Origin: Daedaleopsis sinensis
Taxonomy: Eukaryota; Basidiomycota; Agaricomycetes; Polyporales; Polyporaceae
DNA: 64,000 bases
Assembly (NCBI GenBank): GCA_033807695.1
Contig: CM066309.1
Coordinates: 124,001-188,000, forward strand
Direction: 5' to 3'
Part shown: in pieces, positions 46,011-57,661 of the stretch
Layout of the letters: each line of letters starts with the position of its first letter
Numbering within the stretch: the stretch's first letter is position 1
The notes under the pieces: model-generated
What the model was told of the DNA's origin: nothing
Seen by the model: only the letters and a program-made list of their open reading frames with translations
The model's database searches: none
Program-made: the position numbers and the translations under genes

Positions 46011-49000
46011 CTATCCTGGCAGTACTGTGAGCAGCGCGATTCGATCCTGCCGGATCCCATACAATAGCACATAACGATGTCCGTCGGTCTTCTGCCGCAC
46101 CACCGCGTCCCGTATCTGCTGCGCGTACCCGGCGTGCTGCGTCGGGAGCCCCGCCGCGAGGCTCCGAAGCGCCTCCTCGCTCGTCAGCCAGTTCGCGTTC
46201 TTCGCCATCTCGTCAAACACCGCCGTCGTCACATCCACCGCGATCGTCCGAAGTGCCGGAAGGGCGTTCCGCAACGCGACCGTGCTGTCGTACGCTGATG
46301 GTGGGGTGGGAGGGGGCGAAGGGTCAGTTGACTAGGCGTAGATAACCGCAGGCACGCGGAGGACCCACCTTTGTTGCTGTAGAGCCCCTTACCGCCTTTC
46401 CGCTGCTTCTTCGTGTCGTTTGGGAGGACGACGAGCATATCTGCAGACGGCACCGTCTCCTTCATGACCGGCTGGAGTTGCGAGGGGTCGACGGCCGCAT
46501 GTCCGCCCGACAGTCCCGCGTCGTAGCGCTTCTGGTCTGCGATGTGGCTCTGGAGGAATGCGACGAGGTCTGGAAGTTGCACTGTCCCGAATAGGTCAGG
46601 ACATAATCGGCCATGGGTGTCATAAATAGGACCGTCCGTACCTTCAGTTTCAGTCCCGCGTAGCACGCTCTTGACTTTGTATACCGGCGTCGAGCCAGCG
46701 CGTGGTTTAGCATGAACAATGAACCTGTCAAATCAAATCAGCGCTACGTACGGGATTATCACTAAAACAAGCGACGAACAAGACACCCTCAGTCCTGCAA
46801 AGGTCCAGATAGTCCTCGGTATCCGCGTCCTTGAACACCGCTTCATACATGACGTCCGCGCTGATGTTGTGCTTCCAGAGCATAGCAGCGATCTCCAGTC
46901 GCTCCGTCAAGAAGCCCGGCTGGTACGAGACGACATAGACGTCGCAGCGTCGCGGACACCAGTAGCCAAACGACTTCTGCTCCTTCAGGTGCTCCGGCGA
47001 CTCGAGGTACGTGTTCTGGTACGGCGCGAGTGTGCTCGTGATCTTCTCCATGTAGATCTGCAGTGCGAACGCGGCCTTCTGAATGGGATTCGTAGTCGGA
47101 GTCGTGAACCGTCGGATGACATGGTCGTACCTATCCGGAAGCTTAGCGCAAGATACTAGAAGGCTGCGCGCGAAGCAACGTACCGCCCACCAGCCGCGAG
47201 GACATCGGATCGCTTGGTCGTCCGAACCGCCATGAAGCAGACTCCGTTCGCGAAGTACGCGTTGCGGTGACCAAGTAGAAGTGGGTCAATCTGAATCGGC
47301 CGCGTCACTCCAGAGATCTGTGCGAAGTGTAATGTGCTCCTGATATCCTTGATGTACGCGTCTAGCAGAGTGCGCATCACGGGCGAAGACTTCTCCAGAC
47401 GCTCTACGAAAGCGTCGACCGTATCATCTGTGCAACAGGTCAACATTGTATGTGACAGTCAGGAGGAAGACGTCATACAGGTCTCTGCTAGGATCTCTAA
47501 TTCGTCGATGACCGAGCGCGACACGCCTTTGAGCTTGAAATTGTTCCGCTTCTGAGACTTGCTCGACTTCGTGTTTGTCAGCATGTCGATCGTCTCGCCC
47601 TGCATTTCGGGTGGTACGCGCTCCAAGGCCGTCTCTAGTACTAAAACGCGAAGCGTCAGCGGTAGCGGACAATGACTTGGAGGCCAGACATACTCTTCGA
47701 ATGGGACATGACGAGCATGTAGTGTTCAGAGAGGTCGCCGAAGATGTCTAGACAACTGTTCACGATCGCAATCCCTTCTGCCGCTCCTGCGTTCGGGCCG
47801 TTGATGAGGTCAGGCGTGATGATATCGAACACCGCGACCTTAGACGCGCGAGGGTGTCCCGCTGCGATGCTATGTGAACAATGTTAGCATATATCTTCGC
47901 GCGTACATCGTGTCGCTCACTCCGGGCGGTAGATATCGCAGATATGATAGCGCTTGATGCGCTTGTACTCTGCGCGGGCCGCCGTACGCGCGAACGGTGG
48001 CAAGGCGCTATGTGGCAGGGTGACAACCTCACCGTGTCGATCGAGATACACCGCGCGGTTGTGGTCGTCTTCGACAGGGTTCGTCACAGGCATAAGGAGA
48101 GGCGTCTCCGTGTCAACGGCACCGTGGAGGTGGAAGAGCTGCTCTAGATGGTCTCTCACGAGTGAGTTAAGCGACGCATGCTCGGGAGGCTCTGAGTTTA
48201 GGTCGTAGATGAAGGAGCGGACAGCTTTGACGGGCTGGCTGAAGAGGGTAGATAGGACGGCGGGTAGATGCGGGGAGTCTGGCTGAGCTGTAGTGATAAT
48301 GAGTATCTGGCGAACCTACTACGAGCTGAAGTCGTACTCATCATGTTCAAGGCACCCATGACATATTCGTCCTCTACGCGAGTGGGCAGGAGAGGACTCT
48401 GCGATAGCTGCAGAGCGGTTGGCCGACGATCGGGGTCGTGCTGTAGGAGCCATGTGATGACTGTCGAACTTATGTCAACGACACGCATCACTGACGAAGG
48501 TCGACAGTAACAACACACTCTGCTTCTGCCGACTCCGCTTTGGGTCCCAGTCAGACGGGAACACGATCGCCGGCAGCCTCAGGTTAGGGATGACCCTAGT
48601 CCTCTCCGAATCGGTCTTGAAGAGGTAGTTCATCTCGAAGAACACAATCTATACATCGAGTGAGCACACAAAGCATCACATCGAGCAGTTGGGGAAGCGT
48701 TACCCCGAGGCTGTACATGTCGGCCTTCGCGCTGCTGCGTGGCGGGAGAACTTTGTGCTTCTTGTCCGTCCGCTTCATCTCAGGAGCCATGTAGAGCATG
48801 GTTCCCACATCTACGAGGCCCTAGTCACAATCGCTGCGTATTGGGAGGTGCAAATGAGACGTACCTAAAGTGATCTCCTGGTTACCCTGGCTCTCGGGGA
48901 CTTTGTCCGAAGGGTCGACAGCATCCATACTCTCCGTGGCAAGGCCAAAGTCTCCAACTGTGAGCGAGAAAGTCAGAGTCTGTGAAAGCTGCCAGAAGCA

Positions 49001-52000
49001 TAGCCTAAAAGCCGACCTTTGCAGTCACCCTTCGCATCTGTTGCAATCAAGGTCAGTATGATGTATGTACGACAAAAGAGTATGACACACCGACGAAGAT
49101 ATTGGTCAGCTTGATGTCTCGATGCAACTGTTCGCGTCTTCAATAAGGTGGAAGATGTGTCGCAGACATGGGCACTCACGATACCGAGACTCGACATATG
49201 CACGAGTGCGTCCAAGACCTGACGGAACAGGCGCCAGGCGTCCTCTTCCTCCAAACCTTCGGCAATGCGCTACAATACAGGCATTGATTAGCAGTTATCT
49301 CATAACGAGGACAGAACAACTAACCTCTCGTAGCGTCTGACGCTCAACGAACTCCTACAATGCCGTCGTGAGCACTCGTCGGATGACGACAGGAAGGATG
49401 GTACCATCTGGATATACAAAGTCCGCCGCAAGCCAGATGGAGACAAGGATCTGCGCGACAAACCGCCCCCCTTGATCGGGATGGGCTTGCCTCTGAGGTT
49501 CGTCGCTGGGAGCAAGAACGGATCGCTATCCTCATCGACTTCGAAAATACCGTCGCTGCTGTCACTTGCATCGTCGTCGTCCTGCGAGCTCGTCCGTGAG
49601 AAGTGGATGCTAGGGAACGTCGAGTGCCGGCTCGCCCCGGTAGAGTCCAGGTCCTTGAGGTCGTACGTCGTGAAGTGCCCGCCGTCGAACCCGTCGCTTG
49701 AGCGTTTCGGCTTCGACGTCAGCCCGTTCGTCTCGTCCGTCCTGTCCGAATCTTCCGACTCCGACCCGGGGTTGTTCAGAGGCAAGCCCTCGGACGTCTC
49801 GATCCACGTTGTGTAGTACCGTACGATGAACCGGTGATTGAGCCGACTTAAGGCGCTAACTTCGCGGAAGATTTTGTCGTTCCCGACATCGCGAAGCTTG
49901 ATCTTCTTGACTGTAGCTATATCAGCGTGTAAGACAGAACAGCCTTGGAGATGGTACGTACCGGCGTATGTGCGGCTGTCAATCTTGTTTCTGGCCTTCA
50001 CGACTTGTCCGAACCCGCCACGGCCCTGCATAATATCAGCATGAGATCGTTCACTATAGCGGAAAGCACGCACGAGGATCTCGAGCTCCTCCCAGTCTTC
50101 TTTCCATCTACTAGCATGGCGTGCAGTTGGTGGTGGCATCCTGAAGTAGTCGTTCTCGGGCGAGCCCACGGCAAACCCATTGACGATGGGGGTCTTCGGC
50201 CCTGCTCGCAGGTTGAACTTCCCGATTCCTCTCACAGAATCAGGCAAATACATACCAGCGAACGGAATCGGAGTACGAGCCGTCGGTAGAGCTGAAGGCG
50301 ACACAAGATCTCCCAACAGGCTCTGGCATGTCACGCTCCCGCGCTTGACCGGCGAAAGCATGATCGCCGCCTTCTGCGACAAGTGAGGGGACATCGACGC
50401 TGTTCGTCGTCAGGAAAGCCGTGGCGACGATCTTTGAAAAGGGACGTACAGAATCTGAGCGCCGTTTGTGGATCAGGGTACTTCTCCATGACATCTCGCC
50501 CGAGGAGCATCTGCACGAGCACGACTCCGGCTGCGTGTATATCACGGCCCTTCGTATATGTAAGCTTCGATTCCACAGGCGGCATCCTTTGCAGCCGATC
50601 AATAACAGTTCGTCGTAGCTGAAGCCATTCTTCATTTCTTACCATCCTTCCGACGTGTCGTCCTCGTCGACGTTGGGGTCATAATTGAAGCCGAACGGGT
50701 CCGAGCGGTGCAGGTCGAGCAGTCGCATGTGATAGCCTACCTTGAACAATTTGACTACCTTGGATGATCCGTAACCATCTTTGGGAGCGAGACCGATGGT
50801 CTTCAAGCTCAAACCTGATCAGTGTGGATTCATCAGTTCCATGGGCAGCGATGCTGAAATCGAATTCCGGGAGATACCTCGATGCACGATGTCTGCGTGA
50901 TGCAGAGTATGTAGGGCTGAGAGTATCTGGCTGAGATACTCCTGGCGTCGTTGTGAATGGACGGTAATCAGGCAGAGTATGACAATACTGACCGTAGCGC
51001 GATCTTCGCGGACTCGCTCCGTGTCCTGAAGGACATCATACAAGGTGACAGAAGGCCGCTGTTCCGTGAGAACCAGCAATCTAGGTGGCGCATTCGCATG
51101 AGGAGTCTTCAGCTTCGCAGCCAAGATATCGAGCAGGTTGGGATGGTGCATCGAGGTCAGACGCTGAAGTTCGCTCTCCACTTGCCTGAGCTTCTTCAGG
51201 CCTGGACGAAGTGAGACGGTTATTCGTGAAGGGACGACTGCGAAATTACCTTGGTTTGTCGCGTAGTAGTTCGACAGAAATGTGATCGAAAGCATCTCCA
51301 GGGGTAGACTACTCAGAGGCTCGTCGCAGATAGGGTCAGCCTGGTAAACGGTCCCAAGGCACTCTGCCATCTCGATCAAAAATGGCATGCAAGTTCCTCG
51401 CTCGCCGTGGACGTACCTTGTCTCGGTTGGAACAATCGCACTTTGAAGAAACACTGACCTCGCCACTTGATCTCGCGTTCGAACGACTCGACGGGTGTGG
51501 AGTCCTCAAAGGTCGGGACCTCCGTCGCATCGGACATCGCACGCTTGCGAGCTTGCTGGAGCCGCTCACGCTCAGCTTGTTGCCGGTGTGCGTCTTCACG
51601 GATCTGTTCGTTCAGTTTCTCAGCGTACTCGGCCTCGCGTCGCTTCTGTTCTTCGACCTCTTGTTCCTCGCGTTGCTTCTTCGCGCGCTCCTCCTCGAAG
51701 GCTCGCCGGTTCATCTCAGTTGCGAGCGAGCCGACGACCTCAACGGGCGGCTTGACGTTCTCTCCTATCCAATCCTTCACGAAACAAACCATCTGATACT
51801 GTACGTGAGTGACAAATGTACATTGTACAACAAGCAAACTGACCTCGAAGACCATCTCCGAACCCTTCCTCCGCAGCGCCTCGTCGTGTATGGCATGATT
51901 GAGCTTCGTGATTTCATCCGGCCTAAGCCCAGCAATAGGTTGTTGGATGGTAAATGTTGGGATGGCATTATTAGGATATGTGCGAGGAAACCTGTATAAC

Positions 52001-52695
52001 GACATGATCAGTCCGTGACTCGTATTCGACGACGAGTGTGAGCGCGGTATCAAAACACCAGTTGAACGAACTGGGATCTAGTTGAGGCCCGGTCGTAAGG
52101 CACCCAAACGCAGAATATCATGCCAAACCCGGCTCATATTTCGCCTTCGAAGTCTCCCTCTGTGAATCAGACGGGGGCCAAATATGGAATAACTAGGATG
52201 CGAGCGAGACCACTGATCATAGCAGAAAGGTGGTGGGAAAAGTAACGGTGAGATAAGGCGCGCAATACTCATGACTCGATGCGACTCGACTCGAATATGA
52301 CTTATGGGCGCCTATGTTCCGCCCGTAGCGCGTTATGGGGCCAGATGGACATGTGTGGATGGCGGCGTTCATAGACGGAGATGAACGTGTACTCACTTGG
52401 TATTCAGATGTAGGTAGATCTTCTTCTCGTGCTCCGCGTTCGGGTGGGTGATTCTGATCGTGAATTCGTGTAGTCTGGCAGCGCCCTGGACGAGGATCGG
52501 CGTGAGCCGCTGGATCAGCCTTCAGTACGTCCGGCCATGACAGACCTTCCACGCTTTTGGGGGAGGGCTCTCGATGAAGTCGTCTTCAAATATGCTCTAG
52601 TATATGGTCAGACAGCGCTCGACATGGCACGGGCCACGGCATACCTTAATGGCGGTGATTTCTTGATGCTGCTGATCTTCGACGTTGGGGTCCAT
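46011..52695 (-). CDS. GCN2: eIF2-alpha kinase GCN2 (complete, many exons)
   Basis: This is the cytosolic kinase that senses uncharged tRNA and phosphorylates eIF2-alpha in amino-acid starvation. All domains are readable in order. Exon 1 (52695-52645) begins MDPNVEDQQ. An RWD domain follows, with exon starts at 52596, 52509 and 51991 (FPRTYPNN). Next come a charged coiled coil (EEERAKKQREEQEVEEQKRR) and a pseudokinase (about 51360-50450). The kinase domain has GRGGFGQVVKARN near 50020, YAVKKIKL, HRDIKLTNIF at 49124, DFGLA near 48950 and APEM near 48790, with an acidic insert between lobes. A histidyl-tRNA-synthetase-like domain covers about 48200-46700, and the C-terminal domain ends at 46011. 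I find no disabling lesion. Most introns are about 50 bp, but the third is 405 bp. Its 5' end is duplicated at 5340-5673. Not every exon border after 50000 was fixed. Confidence 0.93.
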
Positions 52696-52990
52696 TGTCG
52701 AGATCGCCGAGCTCGTAGAGAGTAAATGCTTGAGAAGGGGAGGGCCCAGGGGACCTCAGCAGCTCAAGCTTGCATCGCGCCGGGGTCGTCAAAGAAAGGC
52801 AAAGTCGTGGTGGTCGTGGTCGAGAAAGAAGGGAAGCCTGAGGCTTTCGCGGCCCAGGGGTCGAGGGTCACGTGTCTCGGATCGACACCGCGCGCTTGCA
52901 TTTCCTGTTTCGGACGCATGCACCACTACGCCTCCGATTGTCAATGACTTCACTGGGCTACAGCCGGGAAGGTCGGGTATTGCCATTGCA
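52696..52990 (-). promoter_or_regulatory. GCN2 promoter and leader
   Basis: This interval is conserved, in inverted orientation, with 5340-5628 in front of the orphan exon 1. Preserved words include GCAAGCGCGCGGTGTCGATC, CGTGTCTCGG-type sequence and TTTACTCTCTACGAGCTCGG just before the ATG. Conservation of non-coding sequence shows common descent. Specific factor sites were not identified. Confidence 0.6.
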
Positions 52991-53220
52991 TAAGAGCCGG
53001 TTCAGAAAAAATCTGTTTAAATTTTGTATAAGGGAAGCTCTACACCGACAGATTGCTGCAAAACAAACTTGAGCTATCAATGTCATCCACTGCTGCCAGT
53101 GGAGACACAACTCGGGGCACTTCGACACTGGCACACTCTCACCGTCACTGTGAGATATACAGTAGTGCCTTTCCGTCTGCGTAAAGTACGTACATTCAAT
53201 GCCTAAGGTAGTTTACATGG

Positions 53221-54487
53221 TCACAATTTAGCTACTTCGACATTATCTTTCTTGGGTAATAACTCTACCATCCTCGTCCCCTGAACCCTCAAGCCCGACT
53301 GTCCGAAATATCTGCCGCACTCGAAACTCCAACAGTCGAGGGCTCTGGGCCAGTTCATAATGTGGTCAACGTAGAACGCCAGCTCCTCGCGGACGACCGT
53401 CGGGTACGACGCAGACAACGCAAGCGCCTTGGGCCAGATCTCCAGCGCACGCTCAGCGCACGCCTTGAATTGCTCACCCACCCAGTCAAGGGCGCCGTCC
53501 AGGTCGAGGCCGTACTGGCGCATGACGATGGTGATGATGTTGTGAGCGTCGTCTCCTGCAGCATACTCTTTGGGGTACGAGACCATATCCTACAACCCGG
53601 CCCCGTGAGCGTCGGAACAGGGACATACAAGCGGCCGCGAGGTGTGTGTGTGCTCACATTGCAGTAGATCATCAAGTCTGTGACCTCAGTTTGCAGCGCC
53701 TGAAGTAGCGGATGCTCTATGAGCTCTTCAGGGAGATTCAGATGCAGCTCCGCCAATGCGAAGCTAGGCTCCATTCCTATGGTATATTTTCGCAGCTCCA
53801 TGTGTTCCTCCAGGTTGCGGTCGCGCCCTTCGTCTCTGTCCCTGGCTTGCTCGACGACGGAGTCCACAAAGCCCTTCCACATGCGCACAAACCGAGCTCG
53901 GACAGCATCCGTCGCAGGCCGTCGCAGAGCGCCGACCCAGAATCTGGGATGATCGTGAGTGCGTGCTTTCCGAGCAGTCCTCGACTGGATAGACGACTCA
54001 CTGCCTGGCAATTTCTCCTATGACGGGTTCTCCTGCAGGTCGCAGTCGTGAAGGGTTCTGAAGCGCGTCGACGGTGATATCTGCCAATCTCTGTGCCTCT
54101 CTCCCGCACAGCACGTCCGTGAGCTCATCGAAGACGAAGAACAGGTACATGAGATCGCATGTTGCTCGTACATCCTCTTTGTGAGGCAAAGTTCGTCAAT
54201 GAGAGCCAATGCGCAGAATATTTACTCACCCTTGTCTGCGTCTGGGCTACATAAGGCGGCCAGAAGTCCTGTTACGGTGCCCTTCAGTCACAGTAACACA
54301 CAATCTCTGGAGTTGGTGCCGTACCGAATTTGCACCGATCGAACACCGTCTGCCTGTCAGAAGGGAACACATGAAAGCTTCGGAACCACTCTGCAGACTC
54401 GGTGGAGACTTCGTCGCAGAAGGGGGATATGCGCCGGGGCAACGGCCACTGTGCCATGATGTCTGGGAGCTGAATGAGGCGACCCAT
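53221..54487 (-). CDS. Sesquiterpene synthase STS2 (intact, 5 exons)
   Basis: This class I terpene cyclase should convert farnesyl diphosphate to a sesquiterpene. Exons 54487-54325, 54268-54230, 54176-54002, 53943-53658 and 53589-53221 have the same lengths and phases as STS1 for the first four, and give 343 aa. The metal motif is DELTD (residues 84-88), an accepted variant of DDxxD. The NSE triad is N221, S225, E229 in NDMVSYPKE, and GGRYFG of STS1 reads CGRYFG here. The last exon is 10 codons longer than in STS1. It ends about 230 bp upstream of the GCN2 promoter and points the same way. A TATAAA lies 51 bp before the start. All catalytic residues are present, so I expect activity, with unknown product. 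Confidence 0.92.
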
Positions 54488-54537
54488 AGTATGAGCTGAA
54501 GGATATGAATGTCAAGATACGAGTCGAACAAAGCGAC

Positions 54538-54543
54538 TTTATA
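54538..54543 (-). promoter_or_regulatory. TATA box of STS2
   Basis: TATAAA on the minus strand lies 51 bp upstream of the STS2 ATG. The interval also contains GACTCGTATCTTGAC, nearly identical to the same position in STS1 and partly in STS3. Confidence 0.65.
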
Positions 54544-54615
54544 TGAGAGAAATACAATAATTTACACGGCCGGACCTGGTTTTTGTAGCTGGAACTGTAT
54601 CGACGGGAGTGATTC

Positions 54616-54780
54616 GGGCAGTGGTGAGTGCGCGTATGCGGGTGACGTTCAACCGAGTTCCGACATCATCATCGTTGAATGTGCGCGTCCCAAAGACGGC
54701 TCGGGCAATGATGAGTACGCAGATGTGAATGACGTTCAACCGAGTTCCGGCATCTTCGTTGAATGTTCCAAGGCGGCCCC
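54616..54780 (+). repeat. 87-bp direct repeat, two diverged copies
   Basis: GACGTTCAACCGAGTTCCG occurs at about 54642 and again at 54728. The two copies are flanked by similar GGGCARTGRTGAGTRCGC and TTCGTTGAATGT words. It lies upstream of STS2. From here to 55290 I see no gene. Confidence 0.6.
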
Positions 54781-55289
54781 ATTTGAATGCCCCAACGCCC
54801 ACTGCCCTGTACACTATGTACATGTCCAGGGGCTGGCGGCTGATAAGGTGCGTAGCTGAGATCTTAGTAGGTGCGTCATGGGTAGCTGCTTCCTAGGAGC
54901 GCCCATTAGTCTGGATAGGTTTGCCGCGATGGAGCATATGACAGTAGTTTGTACTTCTTCTGTTCAGGCACCGAGTTCGACAATATAGAGACGGGGAGCC
55001 TATTCAGTCAAGCCACAGCGTAGTGTAATCAGCTGTGCACTATGTGCTCTCATAGATGTATAGCCGATGTTACGGAGAAGCATGGACAGCATCCGCGGCG
55101 CTATTCTGCCGACATGCGTTAGACTCCGGGGGGGCGGGTGCAAAGACAATACATACTGAGCGCACGTACTTAGGAGAAGCCAGGAAGTGAAATTGATAGG
55201 GATGATGGACAGGGTACGGGTGCAGGCTAGCGATATTAGAAGTCAAAGGGATTACTCAGCGCTGAACGTTCGCTCACCCCTTCTAGTCA

Positions 55290-56165
55290 CAACAGTAGCG
55301 GGAGCATCGTGGAACTCTGGAACATGAATGCCTCATCTGGGACGTCCAGCTGGAGGTCTGCGAAGCCGAAGCAGGGCTCCGTGCCTACGGTGTACAATTA
55401 GTAACTGTGTGCTTTCTTATGGTACGGTTACGCACTTCGTCTCTTTCCCTGGCCTGCTCGAAGACGGAGGGCACATAGTGTTCGATATGTGCACAAGGTG
55501 AGCTCGCCAACCTCCGTCACAGACCGTCACCGAATGCTGATCTTGGGCACCCTGCCGCTATACACGACCGCCTCGACAACTCACTGTCTTGCAGTTTCTC
55601 CGAAGACTGGGGTTTCCTGCTGGTGGGGCGCGTAAAGGGTTACAAAGTGCGCCCATGGCAATGCTCGTTAATCTCTGGACATCTTGAACAGCTCGTCCGT
55701 GACGTTGTCCAAGGCGAACAGCAGGTTCATGAGATCGCAGGCCGCGCGTGAATACACCGATTCACGCGGTAAAGTCAACCTCATTCGTCAGTAGGGGCCG
55801 CCACGCAGAAGATCTGCTCGCTCTTGTCTCTGTCTATGAAGTAGAGCGTGGCTACACGGTGCCGTCGTTTGATAGGCGCAACTGAGAAAGAGAAATCTCA
55901 TACCAGGTGTGCACCGGTCGAGTCACTCGGAGACCGCCTGCTTGTCCAGCGTGAAGGTGTAAAAGCTTGAGAGGCACTCGGTAGAGTTGGCGGAGACTTC
56001 GTCGTAGTACATGAAGGGGGAGGAGGTCACTGCTGTTACCGCCCCGCATAGTGACTTGAATGTAACTTGAACGTGCAGGCTAGCAGATCTTGCTATATAC
56101 GACCCACGAGCGATTCTCGCGAAGCGGTCCAATGATTCGGGGGCGATACTGGTGACAATGACCAT
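55290..56165 (-). pseudogene. Sesquiterpene synthase pseudogene
   Basis: Minus-strand fragments match STS exons 1, 3 and 4. The first is SPFMYYDEVSANSTECLSS (STS1: SPFYDEVSPQSAEW). The second is AACDLMNLLFALDNVTDEL, in which the metal motif DDLTDE has become DNVTDE. The third is SVFEQARERDE followed by GTEPCFGFADLQLDVPDE in another frame. A stop follows KMSRD inside exon 3, exon 1 ends in a TGA, and frames shift between fragments. Exon 5 is missing. The copy is clearly dead and older than the three intact paralogues. A gag-only LTR element lies just upstream of it. Confidence 0.85.
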
Positions 56166-56251
56166 CAGTGACGCCCTAACTCCATACTGAACATTGTCTC
56201 GGACTTACGCGCGTGGGATTCGATGCGTAATGCAAATGAGGGTGTGCTGGA

Positions 56252-56433
56252 TGTTGAAAGTAACCCGGCGCTTGTAGAGCGCTTAGGGCGGTACTGTACA
56301 GCTCGGCCATGGCCGAAACCTTATTCCGCGTAGTATCTACTGTACATTGTAGATACATCAAAATCTCTAGTCCTGTTGCATCCTTCCGCTTCGCTCGTCG
56401 TCGCTCTGCTCGTGTTCTTGCCTATTTCCAATA
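56252..56433 (+). repeat. 5' LTR
   Basis: It begins TGTTGAAAGTAACCCGGCG and ends CCTATTTCCAATA, so the outermost bases are TG...TA rather than the usual TG...CA. It is identical to 57480-57661. Confidence 0.92.
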
Positions 56434-56445
56434 GGTTATGAGCCC
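56434..56445 (+). other. Primer-binding site, initiator tRNA-Met anticodon type
   Basis: GGTTATGAGCCC directly abuts the 5' LTR. It is complementary to GGGCTCATAACC in the anticodon arm of eukaryotic initiator tRNA-Met. Priming by an internally cleaved initiator tRNA is a known feature of many Ty1/copia elements. Confidence 0.8.
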
Positions 56446-56608
56446 TGCTGCTTAAACTGCTCGTTCTCACTTGTCATCGTCGTCAACTCGTTCGTAACCG
56501 CTCGCAAACGGTCGGTAGCCTCCCGAGCAACTTCAGTCCGACACACGTCTTCGACTCCGAGCCCACTGTCCTTACCCCCTCATCTCCCCCGCCGTCTCCC
56601 CCATCACC

Positions 56609-57445
56609 ATGGACGAAAGACCCAGTCAACACCGCATCACGCAGCTCATCGAGGGCAACTACGAGGTGTGGCGCGTTCAGATGAGTTCTATCCTCGTTGC
56701 ATTGGATCTCTGGGACGTTGTCCGCCCATCCTCCGAGGTCCCGGCCGAGGAGATGATCCCCAAGGGTCCGAAGGGAGTGCGGGAGCAGCAGAAGAAGCGG
56801 GAGCTGGCTAGGTCGAAGATCATCCTTGCCATCGATCCCTCCCAGGTGCCTTTCGTGTTGGGCATGGAAAACCCTCGCGAGATGTGGGAAGCGCTCGAGC
56901 AGGTGCATCGTTCTTCGTCAGTCAATTCTGCCCTCTCTCTCCGTCGCTCCTTCCTTCGCATGGTCAAGAACGAGGACGAGTCCGCCATCGGCTGGATCGG
57001 TCGTGTTCGTGCACGAGCTCTCGAGCTCTCTCACACCCCTTGTCCCGCCACGACCATCGACATCATCCTCGTCATCACCGAAGGCCTTTCCCCCGATTAT
57101 GCCCCCGTCCTCACGCAGCTCGAGTCCCTTCCGTTCGACTCGCTCACCATCTCTGCTGTCACCACTCGCATCACTGGCTTCGAAGCTCAACTTCGTCGTG
57201 CCCAGGCCAGTGCTTCGGACTTCTCCAGCGCTCATGCGCTCGTCGCTCGTGGCGAAGTCACCTGCCACCTCTGCGGAGGTGTTGGCCACTACATTCGTGA
57301 GTGCCCGACTCCCAAGTCGTTTGCTAAGCCGAAGAAGACTCGAGGCAGGGAGGAGGAAGGTGGTGATGGGGAGGGGCGTCTCTCATCGCACGTTGCGCGT
57401 TTTGGGATAGATGATTCGGACACTGAGGTTCTCCGCTTGTACTAA
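56609..57445 (+). CDS. gag: Copia-type Gag polyprotein
   Basis: This 278-aa capsid protein packages element RNA into virus-like particles. The N-terminus has ITQLIEGNYEVWRVQMSSIL, the short N-terminal motif of copia Gag. The central part has the capsid-type helices around WEALEQVHRSSSVNSALSLR. A CCHC zinc knuckle CHLCGGVGHYIREC lies near residue 220. The tail is basic then acidic. It ends 34 bp before the 3' LTR, so no pol follows. The frame is uninterrupted and begins at the first ATG after the primer site in a good context (CACCATGG). It is likely functional in trans-mobilised particles. Confidence 0.92.
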   Translation: MDERPSQHRITQLIEGNYEVWRVQMSSILVALDLWDVVRPSSEVPAEEMIPKGPKGVREQQKKRELARSKIILAIDPSQVPFVLGMENPREMWEALEQVHRSSSVNSALSLRRSFLRMVKNEDESAIGWIGRVRARALELSHTPCPATTIDIILVITEGLSPDYAPVLTQLESLPFDSLTISAVTTRITGFEAQLRRAQASASDFSSAHALVARGEVTCHLCGGVGHYIRECPTPKSFAKPKKTRGREEEGGDGEGRLSSHVARFGIDDSDTEVLRLY

Positions 57446-57479
57446 TGGCTCTTGCTCACAAGCGCAGGCTTAAGGGGCG

Positions 57480-57661
57480 TGTTGAAAGTAACCCGGCGCT
57501 TGTAGAGCGCTTAGGGCGGTACTGTACAGCTCGGCCATGGCCGAAACCTTATTCCGCGTAGTATCTACTGTACATTGTAGATACATCAAAATCTCTAGTC
57601 CTGTTGCATCCTTCCGCTTCGCTCGTCGTCGCTCTGCTCGTGTTCTTGCCTATTTCCAATA
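57480..57661 (+). repeat. 3' LTR
   Basis: It is identical to the 5' LTR. It is followed by CTGGA, the second copy of the target duplication. Confidence 0.92.

Larger units (their letters stand above)
56252..57661 (+). mobile_element. Gag-only copia-type LTR element (TR-GAG-like), intact
   Basis: The 1,410-bp element has two 182-bp LTRs that I read as identical and a 5-bp target duplication CTGGA (56247-56251 and 57662-57666). It has a primer-binding site, a purine-rich tract AAGGGGCG directly before the 3' LTR, and one gag gene. There is no room for protease, integrase or reverse transcriptase, so it must be mobilised by an autonomous copia relative. Identical LTRs and a perfect duplication indicate recent insertion. 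Confidence 0.93.

Noticed and set aside
51382..51999. 205-aa plus-strand frame rich in Leu opposite GCN2
   Set aside because: It is antisense to the RWD and coiled-coil exons of GCN2; the Leu pattern mirrors Glu/Lys codons.
51992..52396. Transposon inside the long GCN2 intron
   Set aside because: I could not find inverted ends or a target duplication, so it is recorded only as an unusually long intron.
55852..56165. Minus-strand frames as a separate small gene
   Set aside because: They are exon 1 of the STS pseudogene read with and without its frameshift.
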